From positions 1,059,501 through 1,123,500 of the forward strand of contig NC_018016.1 of the NCBI RefSeq assembly GCF_000265465.1: DNA of 64,000 nucleotides, given 5' to 3'. Shown here piece by piece: positions 9,508 to 18,812 of this stretch (its first letter is position 1; each line of letters opens with the position of its first letter). This DNA is from Ornithobacterium rhinotracheale DSM 15997. Its GTDB lineage: Bacteria; Bacteroidota; Bacteroidia; Flavobacteriales; Weeksellaceae. Under the pieces are notes generated by a model. It was not told the DNA's origin and ran no database searches. It was given only the letters and a program-made list of their open reading frames with translations. The translations under genes were made by a program, and so were the position numbers.

Positions 9508-9990
9508 ATGATTTATCAAGAGAAAATAAAAGGATTTAAGTGGTTTGCGTTGGTTTTATTGGCACCGTTGATTCTCATTTATCAAACAACAAAGCCAGAT
9601 TTTAAGCATTTAAATTCAGATTTCTATCAATTTATAGGCTTTTCGTTGTTTCTGGTATTTCTAATGCTGATAGTTCTTTTTCAATACTTAAAAATTACAT
9701 TTAATCCCGATTTTTTGCAAGTGAGCTATGTGCCATACACGCTTTTGGGCGCAAGCAAAAAAATCAAATATTCAGACATTAAGCATTGGGAAATATTGAA
9801 TATAGACCCCATTTACTCGTTTGGGGGCGTGGGTGGCGTGCGCAAATCCAAGATTTATGGCGAGGGCTATGTGATTAGCACTGATGAATTTTTGTTTTTG
9901 GAACTTAAGTCGGGAGAGAAAATAAGTTTTAATATAAAAAATCCGAGCAAAGTAGCAGAAATCATGCGCCAGAAAGCGACTTTGAGCTGA
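9508..9990 (+). CDS. Two-TM protein with a bacterial PH-like domain
   Basis: A 160-residue protein. Residues about 13-30 and 44-65 are hydrophobic segments; the rest reads like a bPH2-type domain (ITFNPDFLQVSYVPYT, then IKYSDIKHWEI, then FLFLELKSGEKISFNIKNP), a beta-sandwich with a final helix. This arrangement is common in small flavobacterial membrane proteins of unknown function. It lies between mutY (divergent) and the HU gene. Confidence 0.55.
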   Translation: MIYQEKIKGFKWFALVLLAPLILIYQTTKPDFKHLNSDFYQFIGFSLFLVFLMLIVLFQYLKITFNPDFLQVSYVPYTLLGASKKIKYSDIKHWEILNIDPIYSFGGVGGVRKSKIYGEGYVISTDEFLFLELKSGEKISFNIKNPSKVAEIMRQKATLS

Positions 9991-10086
9991 ATGATATAAG
10001 TCATTATTTTATTAAAAAAAAATGCCAAAAATGCCCTTTTCTTTTTTAAAAAGATGAAATATAAAGAATTACACACAAAATTTTGA

Positions 10087-10116
10087 TTTGGATTTGAAAA
10101 ATAAATTGTACATTTG
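10087..10116 (+). promoter_or_regulatory. Flavobacterial promoter for the HU gene
   Basis: TTTG at 10087-10090 and TACATTTG at 10109-10116 are 18 nt apart, an excellent fit to the Bacteroidota -33/-7 consensus. The start codon of the HU gene lies 43 nt downstream of the -7 box. Confidence 0.75.
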
Positions 10117-10159
10117 CAATCCGTTTCGAATTAAATTAATTTATAAAATATAATAAAGA

Positions 10160-10453
10160 ATGACTAAGGCAGAAATCGTAACTAACATTTCAAACAAATT
10201 GGGCTTAGAAAAGCTTGATACTCAAAATGTTGTGGAAGCGTTTATGGAGGAGGTGAAGTCAGCTATGACTGGCGGAGAAAATGTATATCTTCGCGGTTTT
10301 GGCTCTTTTATCATTAAAAAGAGAGCGCAAAAAACCGGACGAAATATCTCTAAAAACAAATCGATCATAATTCCGGCTCATAATATTCCGGCTTTTAAAC
10401 CTTCTAAAACTTTTGTTGAAGAAGTAAAAGATCAAGTAAAAGTACAAGACTAA
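10160..10453 (+). CDS. hup: HU-family nucleoid DNA-binding protein
   Basis: A 97-residue histone-like protein: MTKAEIVTNISNKLG start, the helix pair, the ENVYLRGFGSF signature and the beta-arm ending in the P-x-FKPSKTF motif after a short AHNIPAF turn. It binds and bends DNA as a dimer and helps compact the nucleoid. It has its own promoter and is followed 48 bp later by a tiny basic ORF. Confidence 0.95.
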   Translation: MTKAEIVTNISNKLGLEKLDTQNVVEAFMEEVKSAMTGGENVYLRGFGSFIIKKRAQKTGRNISKNKSIIIPAHNIPAFKPSKTFVEEVKDQVKVQD

Positions 10454-10501
10454 AAAATAACGAGAAATTCACTGAATTATTAATTTTAAAAAATTTTTGA
10501 T

Positions 10502-10594
10502 ATGCCAAGCGGTAAAAAAAGAAAAAGACATAAGGTATCGACTCACAAGAGAAAGAAAAGAAGAAGATTAAACAGACACAAAAAGAAAAAATAA
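10502..10594 (+). CDS. 30-residue Lys/Arg-rich protein, probably ribosome- or RNA-associated
   Basis: ATG at 10502 to TAA at 10594: MPSGKKRKRHKVSTHKRKKR is the start, and about two thirds of the product is Lys, Arg or His. A peptide with this start is common in Bacteroidota genomes between HU and ribonuclease G genes. The composition is that of a tiny ribosomal protein; I cannot say whether it matches a named one such as Thx or bL38. Its conserved position next to an RNA-processing enzyme supports a role in RNA or ribosomes. Confidence 0.7.
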   Translation: MPSGKKRKRHKVSTHKRKKRRRLNRHKKKK

Positions 10595-10621
10595 TCTTTT
10601 TTTGACCTTTGTTTAAAAAAT

Positions 10622-10654
10622 AAATGCACCACCTTACAAAGGCTCGGTGCATTT
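10622..10654 (+). terminator. Hairpin terminator downstream of HU and the basic ORF
   Basis: AAATGCACC (10622-10630) pairs with GGTGCATTT (10646-10654) around a 15-nt loop and is followed by TGAATTTTT. The T-tract is short, so it could also be a processing site. Confidence 0.5.
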
Positions 10655-10740
10655 TGAATTTTTAAAAATTTGTACACATTGTTTAATGTACCTTTTCTGG
10701 TCGTGTGTACAGTGATGAAACACCTTATTTGTGAACCCGA

Positions 10741-12303
10741 ATGAATAAAGAACTGATTATAAGTTCATCTGGTGAAATGGTAAAAATAGCCATGCTCGAG
10801 GAGGGCAGGCTTATGGAATTTCACCAAGAGCAAGTGAACCAGCGATACAATGTGGGCGATATTTATTTAGCCAAAATCAAAAAACTGGCGCCCGGCATGA
10901 ATGCGGCATTTGTATCTGTAGGCTCGGAAAAAGATGCTTTTCTGCATTACCACGATTTGGGTGCAGAGGTGCTCTCGATGCTCTCTTACATAAAAGCGGT
11001 GCGTTCTAGCAAATACAAATCACATTTATTAAAAGATTTTCCGGTAGAAAAAGAAATAGATAAAAACGGAAAGATAGAAGATGTCATTCAGCCAGGGCAA
11101 AACATCTTGGTGCAAATTGCCAAAGAGCCCATCTCTACCAAAGGTCCGCGTGTAACTTCTGAAATTTCAATCGCAGGACGCTATTTAGTATTGGTGCCAT
11201 TTTCCGACAGAGTATCTGTTTCTCAAAAAATTAAAGAAAAAACCGAGCGAGATCGCCTCACAATGCTTGTAGAAAGCATTAAACCAGAAGGCTTTGGCGT
11301 AATCATTCGCACGGTAGCCGAGTACAAAAAAGTAGCAGAATTACACCAAGATTTAGAAGATTTGGTGCAAAAATGGAAAGGTATTTACAATAATCTGCGT
11401 GCCAAAAAACTCCCTAAACGCGTGCACAGCGAGCTTAGCCGTGCATCTGGAATTTTGAGAGATAAATTTTCTGAAGATTTTGTCAAAATCCATTGCGACG
11501 ACGAGGAGTTGCTAGAGGAGATCAAAGATTTCTTAAGCGTAATTGCACCAGGCAAAGAAGACATTCTGGAACTCTACCAAAAACAAACGCCTATTTTGGA
11601 ATTTTATAATGTAGAAAAACAAATCAAAACTTCGTTTGGAACACATGTAAACATTCCTAAATCCAAAGGTGCGTATCTTGTGATTGAACACACCGAGGCG
11701 TTGCATGTGATTGATGTAAACTCAGGAAACATAAAAGCCGTAAAAGAGACGCAAGAGCAAAACGCCCTAAATGTGAATATGCAGGCTGCCACGGAAATTG
11801 CCCGCCAATTGCGATTGCGAGACATGGGCGGTATCATCGTGGTGGATTTCATAGACATGCGAGAAGCCAAAAATCGTAGAAAATTCTATGACTTCTTCAA
11901 AGAAGAAATGAAGAAAGACGGTGCTAAACACAAAGTGCTACCGCCGAGTAAATTTGGATTGGTGCAAATCACGCGTCAGCGCGTGCGCCCCGAGGTAAAC
12001 ATCAAAACCTACGAGGAAAATCCAAATAAAAACGGAGAAGAGGTAGAAGCACCCATCGCGATTATAGAGCGTATAGAGGCAAGAATCAAAGCGATTGCCG
12101 AGGCAGGCAAAGCCAAGAAAATCACGATACACATGCACCCATTTGTGGCTGCGTATCTGAAACAAGGAATCCCGTCCATTAGGAAAAAATGGGCTTGGAA
12201 ATACCGATTGCCGATTAAAATCATGCCACGCGATTCGTTTAGATATTTGGAGCTCCACATTACCGACGAGAACCAAAACGAGATTTACCAAGAAAGTAAT
12301 TAA
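10741..12303 (+). CDS. rng: Ribonuclease E/G family endoribonuclease (RNase G)
   Basis: A 520-residue protein close to RNase G in size, without the long scaffold tail of RNase E. It opens with the typical KELIISSSGE start, an S1 domain (VGDIYLAKIKKLAPGMNAAFV, about residues 38-110), the first-domain KGPRVTSEISIAGRYLVL region and the catalytic core HVIDVNSGN and GGIIVVDFIDM with the Mg-binding Asp residues. It processes 5S/16S rRNA precursors and starts mRNA decay. A strong terminator follows. Confidence 0.93.
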   Translation: MNKELIISSSGEMVKIAMLEEGRLMEFHQEQVNQRYNVGDIYLAKIKKLAPGMNAAFVSVGSEKDAFLHYHDLGAEVLSMLSYIKAVRSSKYKSHLLKDFPVEKEIDKNGKIEDVIQPGQNILVQIAKEPISTKGPRVTSEISIAGRYLVLVPFSDRVSVSQKIKEKTERDRLTMLVESIKPEGFGVIIRTVAEYKKVAELHQDLEDLVQKWKGIYNNLRAKKLPKRVHSELSRASGILRDKFSEDFVKIHCDDEELLEEIKDFLSVIAPGKEDILELYQKQTPILEFYNVEKQIKTSFGTHVNIPKSKGAYLVIEHTEALHVIDVNSGNIKAVKETQEQNALNVNMQAATEIARQLRLRDMGGIIVVDFIDMREAKNRRKFYDFFKEEMKKDGAKHKVLPPSKFGLVQITRQRVRPEVNIKTYEENPNKNGEEVEAPIAIIERIEARIKAIAEAGKAKKITIHMHPFVAAYLKQGIPSIRKKWAWKYRLPIKIMPRDSFRYLELHITDENQNEIYQESN

Positions 12304-12308
12304 TAAAG

Positions 12309-12345
12309 AAAACCCCTTCAAAATTCATATTTTGAAGGGGTTTTT
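12309..12345. terminator. Strong bidirectional terminator
   Basis: A stem of about 15 bp (AAAACCCCTTCAAAA with its complement) closes on a short loop and ends in TTTTT. It separates rng from the convergent lipoprotein gene. Confidence 0.9.
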
Positions 12346-12360
12346 AGATATGTAATTTTC

Positions 12361-12714
12361 TCATTTTTCTATTTTTTTAATTGATATAGCATGTGCATCT
12401 TTATATTTAATTAGAAAGAAATCTGTGCAAGATCTGACTTTACCGTCTAGTAATTTAAATTTAACTAAATAAGTGTCTTTAAAATTGATTTCCGTTCCTT
12501 TTATATTTTTTAAATAAACGCCAGATAGTCTTTCATTATCTATTATTGTGTCTTTTCTTAACATAAGAATAGGAGTCGAACAAAAGGGGCTGTCCAAAAA
12601 ATGCCCCCTGACATATAATACGCCATTTTCATCATCATCGTTTTTGCAACTTGTATTTGCTACGCTTAGCAGGGCTATCGCCATGCTATAAGCTAAAAGT
12701 TTTTTGATTTTCAT
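12361..12714 (-). CDS. Small lipoprotein, unknown function
   Basis: A 117-residue lipoprotein with lipobox ANTSC followed by an acidic KNDDDEN stretch that resembles the +2 lipoprotein export signal of Bacteroidota. The rest is a short beta-rich domain with two further Cys residues. The first 24 or so residues are nearly identical, at protein and DNA level, to those of the neighbouring lipoprotein at 12904-13335, while the mature domains are unrelated. Not recognised beyond that. Confidence 0.65.
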   Translation of the reverse strand: MKIKKLLAYSMAIALLSVANTSCKNDDDENGVLYVRGHFLDSPFCSTPILMLRKDTIIDNERLSGVYLKNIKGTEINFKDTYLVKFKLLDGKVRSCTDFFLIKYKDAHAISIKKIEK

Positions 12715-12733
12715 TACTTAATTTTTATTTGGG

Positions 12734-12907
12734 TTAAATTGATTCGGAAAAAAGAGTGATTTGCAGTGGACATGATGCCTTTGCACTTTTAGCGAACATT
12801 TCGTGATATTCATAATCATCGATTAAATTATGAGGAGTGCCACAAACTTCTTGACTAAATAGCTTTACCGATAGCAGAAAAACTAAAATAATTGTTATCT
12901 TTCTCAT
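12734..12907 (-). CDS. 57-residue secreted peptide, possibly a truncated gene
   Basis: ATG at 12907, TAA at 12734. It begins with a good signal peptide (MRKITIILVFLLSVKLFSQ) and the mature part starts EVCGTP, a start seen in several flavobacterial secreted proteases and Por-secreted proteins, yet the frame ends 38 residues later. The start codon overlaps the stop of the upstream lipoprotein gene (ATGA), so the two are translationally coupled. It may be a genuine small secreted peptide with two Cys, or the 5' remnant of a larger gene. Confidence 0.5.
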   Translation of the reverse strand: MRKITIILVFLLSVKLFSQEVCGTPHNLIDDYEYHEMFAKSAKASCPLQITLFSESI

Positions 12908-13335
12908 CTCACTCGTACAAATTTATATGAACAGCCTTCATCACAATTTAGATATGTTGGGCTAAGAATTAAACTATAATTTTTGTCTTTGAATTTAAAA
13001 ATATAAATATTTTCTTCTGAACGCTCACATAGGTAATTAAGGCTCAATTTATTTTCCCAATGATTGTAAGTTCCTTTTTGACAATTTGGGAATTGGGTTG
13101 AAGTAAAAGAATGATCCGCATTCAAAGTCAAGGTATATTTCTCGTCATTTCGCACTTTTTTCCATTTCCAATCATCTGGCATACCGCTTGGGAAATATTT
13201 CTCTGTAAGCTCCCAAGTGCCAACAAGCTCGGCAGGAATTTCAATTTTTTCATCATCATCGTCTTTGCAACTCGTGGTTGCTGTGCTTAGCAAGGCTATC
13301 GCCACGCAGTAAGCTAAAAGTTTTTTGATTTTCAT
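12904..13335 (-). CDS. Lipocalin-like small lipoprotein
   Basis: I use the ATG at 13335 (MKIKKLLAYCVAIALLSTAT) because it starts the signal peptide; five codons upstream are also open. Lipobox TTSC is followed by KDDDDE, an acidic surface-export-like signal. The mature part (LVGTWELTEKYF, then YTLTLNADHSFTS, then GTYNHWENKLSL) has the pattern of lipocalin-like DUF domains common in Bacteroidota. The leader is shared with the lipoprotein at 12361-12714, which suggests duplication or shuffling of 5' ends. Confidence 0.7.
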   Translation of the reverse strand: MKIKKLLAYCVAIALLSTATTSCKDDDDEKIEIPAELVGTWELTEKYFPSGMPDDWKWKKVRNDEKYTLTLNADHSFTSTQFPNCQKGTYNHWENKLSLNYLCERSEENIYIFKFKDKNYSLILSPTYLNCDEGCSYKFVRVR

Positions 13336-13396
13336 AGGGTTTAAAATCAATTATGGCAAATATAAATAAAAAATAAAACACGAAAATGTTAAATTA

Positions 13397-14083
13397 TTAA
13401 CTTCTTGCATGAGCCATAGTGAGCACAAAAATTTCGATTGTGGGGTAATTTTGTTTTAAAACTTCGGCACAATGAATGAGCGTGGAGCCCGTAGTCGCTA
13501 AATCATCAATGAGCAAAACTCGCTGAAAATCGCCCAAATTCGGATTTTTATTTAAGCTAAAAGCCCCATCGAGCCGAGAAAATCGGTCACTTTTGCCCAA
13601 TTGCGTTTGCGAGGATTTTCGCTCGGAACGCACGAGTAATTGTGGTGAAAAATTGGCGTTAATTTGATTTGAAACTTCTTGCGCAAAGGCGTGTACTTGG
13701 TTATAGCCACGCTGTCGCAAGGTGCGCGGGTGGCTGGGCACGGCAATCACAGCGTCTATATTTTTAGTTTTGTAAAATTCAATTAAATCCTTGGGCAATA
13801 ATTGAGCGATGAATTTTCCGATTTTAGGCTGATTAAAGTATTTATTGGCATGGAGCAAGGCCTGCACCGTTCCGCCTTTGTCGTAGTAGAGGAGACTTTG
13901 CGCTCCTTGAAACAAATCGGGACGGTTTAAATTTTGAAATAATGGCGTTTCTTCATCTATTTGCCAATGCGTAAAACTTAAATTTCTAAAGCACGAAACG
14001 CACAGAAAATCCTGATTTTTAGCCAAAATTCTATCGCAGCCCACACAGCGTTTCGGAAAAATTAAATCAAAAATAGATTGCAT
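13397..14083 (-). CDS. comF: ComF-family phosphoribosyltransferase-like protein
   Basis: A 228-residue protein. The N-terminus has a four-Cys zinc-binding motif (CVGCDRI and CVSCF) and the C-terminal half has the type I phosphoribosyltransferase fold with VLLIDDLATTGST, the PRPP-binding loop. ComF proteins are linked to DNA uptake by competent cells in other bacteria; the biochemical reaction is not established. The gene is divergent from queD. Confidence 0.88.
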   Translation of the reverse strand: MQSIFDLIFPKRCVGCDRILAKNQDFLCVSCFRNLSFTHWQIDEETPLFQNLNRPDLFQGAQSLLYYDKGGTVQALLHANKYFNQPKIGKFIAQLLPKDLIEFYKTKNIDAVIAVPSHPRTLRQRGYNQVHAFAQEVSNQINANFSPQLLVRSERKSSQTQLGKSDRFSRLDGAFSLNKNPNLGDFQRVLLIDDLATTGSTLIHCAEVLKQNYPTIEIFVLTMAHARS

Positions 14084-14127
14084 TGCTCAGAATTCCTTTA
14101 AATTTGCAAATAAGATACAGATTAAAA

Positions 14128-14583
14128 ATGAATCCACAAAAGATAAGAATTACAAAGATATTTAGTTTTGAAACGGCGCATGCGCTTTTTGGTTACGATG
14201 GGAAGTGCAAAAATGTGCATGGGCATTCGTACAAATTGTATGTGACTTTGCGCGGAACGCCGATTGAGGATACAAGCAACGAAAAGCTGGGTATGGTAAT
14301 TGATTTTGGCGATGTGAAAAAAATCGTGAAATCCGAAATTGTGGATAAGCTTGATCACGCGGTGCTACTGAACGAGAATTCTGGGCATAAATCGCTGGGG
14401 GAAATGCTTGAAAAACAAGGACACAAAGTCGTTTTTACGCCCTATCAGCCTACTTGCGAAAATATGTTGATTGATTTTGCCGAGCGAATTAAAAAACAAT
14501 TGCCACCGCAAGTGGAATTGGTGTATCTGAAATTGTATGAAACCGAAAATTCTTATGGCGAATGGCTGGCGGAGGAGAATTAA
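14128..14583 (+). CDS. queD: 6-carboxy-tetrahydropterin synthase / 6-pyruvoyl-tetrahydropterin synthase family
   Basis: I use the ATG at 14128 (MNPQKIRITKIFSFETAHAL), 15 codons inside the longest frame; this gives 151 residues, normal for the family. Zinc ligands are the His of TAHAL and the two His of HGHSY; the catalytic Cys is in GKCKNVHGHSY. The Glu of LYLKLYETENSYGEW binds the pterin. QueD makes 6-carboxy-tetrahydropterin for queuosine, which fits with the tgt gene in the same window, but folate/biopterin roles cannot be excluded. The 3' end overlaps lpxH by 22 bases. Confidence 0.85.
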   Translation: MNPQKIRITKIFSFETAHALFGYDGKCKNVHGHSYKLYVTLRGTPIEDTSNEKLGMVIDFGDVKKIVKSEIVDKLDHAVLLNENSGHKSLGEMLEKQGHKVVFTPYQPTCENMLIDFAERIKKQLPPQVELVYLKLYETENSYGEWLAEEN

Positions 14584-15341
14584 TTATTGATATTCCTGCG
14601 GGGAAAAAAATCTATTTTGCGTCGGATCAGCATTTTGGTGCACCAAATGAAACAGAAAGTCGTGCGCGCGAGCAAAAATTCATTCAGTTTTTAAATGAAA
14701 TAAAACCCGATACGCATGCACTTTTTCTATTGGGTGATTTATTTGATTTTTGGTTTGAGTACAAACAAGTCGTGCCGAGGGGCTATTTGCGTGTTTTGGG
14801 GAAATTAGCCGAATTTGCCGATGCAGGGATTCCGATTTATTTTTTCATTGGGAATCATGATTTGTGGATGCGCGATTATTTAGAACAAGAGCTGAATGCG
14901 CAGGTGTTTAATCGTCCGCAAGTGTTTGTGATTAATGGTAAAAAATGCTTCATTGGCCACGGCGATGGGCTAGGACCTGGCGATAAAGGCTATAAAAGGT
15001 TGAAGAAGTTGTTTACCAATCCTTTAGCTAAAGGAATGTTTTATTTATTGCATCCAGATTTTTCGCTGTGGTTGGGCAAATATTTATCGCGTAAAAATCG
15101 CTATCTCTCTGGCGATAAAGACGATAATTTCTACGGAGATGATGAATGGCTTGTGCAATATGCAAAACGAAAATTAAGCCAAGCACATTATGATTATTTT
15201 GTGTTTGGGCACAGGCATTTGCCTCTAGAAATCAAGCTTTCTGAGCAGTCCGAGTACATCAATACAGGAGATTGGCTCAGTCATTTTACCTATGCCGTTT
15301 TTGAAGACGAAAAACTTAGCTTAAAAAGATATATCGTGTAA
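14562..15341 (+). CDS. lpxH: UDP-2,3-diacylglucosamine hydrolase (LpxH-type metallophosphoesterase)
   Basis: 259 residues with the calcineurin-like metallophosphatase motifs in order: DQH (D-x-H), LLGDLFDFW (G-D-x-x-D), GNHDLWM, GHGDGLGPGDKGYK and GHRHLPL. The D-x-x-D-FW and GPGDKGYK signatures mark LpxH-like enzymes that form lipid X in lipid A synthesis on the inner face of the membrane. It overlaps queD and converges on the next gene with a 21-bp overlap. The short overlap start leaves little choice of start codon. Confidence 0.85.
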   Translation: MAGGGELIIDIPAGKKIYFASDQHFGAPNETESRAREQKFIQFLNEIKPDTHALFLLGDLFDFWFEYKQVVPRGYLRVLGKLAEFADAGIPIYFFIGNHDLWMRDYLEQELNAQVFNRPQVFVINGKKCFIGHGDGLGPGDKGYKRLKKLFTNPLAKGMFYLLHPDFSLWLGKYLSRKNRYLSGDKDDNFYGDDEWLVQYAKRKLSQAHYDYFVFGHRHLPLEIKLSEQSEYINTGDWLSHFTYAVFEDEKLSLKRYIV

Positions 15342-16256
15342 AACTCCTGGTAGCTTGATTAGATGTGCGTATTTGTATAGCAAAAGACTGATGATAAAGC
15401 CAAAAAGCACAATTTCTTTAAGTTTGGTTTTAGCATACATGCAGTAATTTGTTAAGACAATAGCGACTGGAATGGTATAAAATAAGATAGCATATTGCGA
15501 TTCATTGGCGTATAAAATAGTGTAAAGAATCGCAAGCGGAATAAACATAATTGCATTGAAAAACACGAGTTTTTTCTCTGCCGAATGTCGGTTGATGTTT
15601 TGGATATAGTCGTTTAGCCCAAGAATCGTGAACACCAAAATAGGTGAAAGCCACAAATAATTGATATTAAAATGCAATGAAACTTGGGGCGTAAAACGAT
15701 TCCATAAGTAAGGGGCTAAATCGGTGAAATCAAATAAAATAGCAACTTCAGCGGTGAGTAGCGAAAAGGTTAAAATCCCTAAAATGCACAATATTAAACC
15801 GCGGAGCATTACGCGCCCGAGCAAGATGTAATGCAGTAGCAGAAAGCCTGCAAAAATCCAAAACGGTGGGTGCAAAAAGCATGCAATCGCCATAAAGAAA
15901 CCGATGTCGAATGGAGAGAGTAGCTTGTCGCTTAAATCAAATTCGTCTAAGAGTTGTAGTGCAACAATCGTTAAAAATAAAAATCCCGCAAAAAAGGAAA
16001 AGTTAGAAAAATCGGGAACTAAAAGCGCAAATGCAATCAAACTGAAAAATTCGAAATAATGCGTGCGATTGAAAAATGAAATCCACTGCGAGTAACCAGC
16101 CAAACAAGCCATTCCTATGGCAAATAATCCTGCGGCTCCCCAATCGTAATCGGTGTGGAGTTTGGAATGAAATTGTAATAAAATAAGCGCGATTGCTACC
16201 CCGTATAGCAAAAAAGATACAAAATTTCGGTTTAGTTTTAGAATTTTTGAAAGCAT
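15321..16256 (-). CDS. DUF6427 family multi-pass membrane protein
   Basis: 311 residues with about nine hydrophobic segments and few charged residues, matching the DUF6427 proteins that lie beside a small DUF6341 gene in Flavobacteriia. The function is unknown. Its 3' end overlaps lpxH; its start is 31 bp from the divergent DUF6341 gene. Confidence 0.7.
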   Translation of the reverse strand: MLSKILKLNRNFVSFLLYGVAIALILLQFHSKLHTDYDWGAAGLFAIGMACLAGYSQWISFFNRTHYFEFFSLIAFALLVPDFSNFSFFAGFLFLTIVALQLLDEFDLSDKLLSPFDIGFFMAIACFLHPPFWIFAGFLLLHYILLGRVMLRGLILCILGILTFSLLTAEVAILFDFTDLAPYLWNRFTPQVSLHFNINYLWLSPILVFTILGLNDYIQNINRHSAEKKLVFFNAIMFIPLAILYTILYANESQYAILFYTIPVAIVLTNYCMYAKTKLKEIVLFGFIISLLLYKYAHLIKLPGVLHDISF

Positions 16257-16287
16257 TTTTATAACTTTGTTGCAAATTAAAGGAATA

Positions 16288-16506
16288 ATGATACAATTTG
16301 CATTTTTTACAGAGATTTTTTTTGGTCTAGGTGACTTTTTTCAGTGGACTTTTAAAATCCTTCCTCCTATCGGGATTTTCATGGGGTGGTTGTTATCTGC
16401 TGTAATTCTTGGATTACTAATCTGGTGGTGTATTCAAATCGTTGGGTTTGGTAAAGATGATAAAAGAATTGTAGATTACAGAGAGCCACACAATTTTATC
16501 GACTAG
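16288..16506 (+). CDS. DUF6341 family small membrane protein
   Basis: The ATG at 16288 is chosen over the earlier in-frame codon because the hydrophobic N-terminus starts there. 72 residues: a hydrophobic stretch, a G-W-L-L-x-A-V-I-L-G-L-L-I-W-W core and a soluble KDDKRIVDYREPHNFID tail. This short tail is characteristic of the flavobacterial family next to DUF6427. No function is known. Confidence 0.7.
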   Translation: MIQFAFFTEIFFGLGDFFQWTFKILPPIGIFMGWLLSAVILGLLIWWCIQIVGFGKDDKRIVDYREPHNFID

Positions 16507-16532
16507 AAAAAATCGAATTTTATAATATTTTT

Positions 16533-16560
16533 AGCCCACTTGTATAGAGTTGGGCTTTTT
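16533..16560 (+). terminator. Intrinsic terminator after the DUF6341 gene
   Basis: AGCCCA pairs with TGGGCT around an A/T-rich loop and is followed directly by TTTTTT on the plus strand. Confidence 0.75.
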
Positions 16561-16582
16561 TAGCTTGTGCATAATATAAATT

Positions 16583-16609
16583 AAAAAGTCGCCCAATGGG
16601 CGACTTTTT
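16583..16609. terminator. Perfect bidirectional terminator
   Basis: AAAAAGTCGCCC (583-594) and GGGCGACTTTTT (598-609) form a 12-bp stem with a 3-nt loop, symmetric for both strands. It ends the minus-strand ABC-F gene and backs up the previous terminator. Confidence 0.9.
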
Positions 16610-16614
16610 ATGCT

Positions 16615-18756
<2,142 letters not shown>

Positions 18757-18759
<3 letters not shown>

Positions 18760-18764
18760 CTTTG
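18757..18764 (+). promoter_or_regulatory. -7 box for the OmpA-family gene
   Basis: TAACTTTG matches TAnnTTTG and overlaps the smpB stop codon. The OmpA-family ATG is at 18813, leaving a leader of about 40 nt. No clear -33 element was seen. Confidence 0.5.
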
Positions 18765-18812
18765 TGCACAAGATGTTAACTTAATAAACATTATTTAAAA
18801 AAATATTTGAGT

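Noticed and set aside
9213-9539. Plus-strand frame over the start of mutY
   Set aside because: Shadow of mutY; no motifs and wrong strand relative to a well-supported gene.
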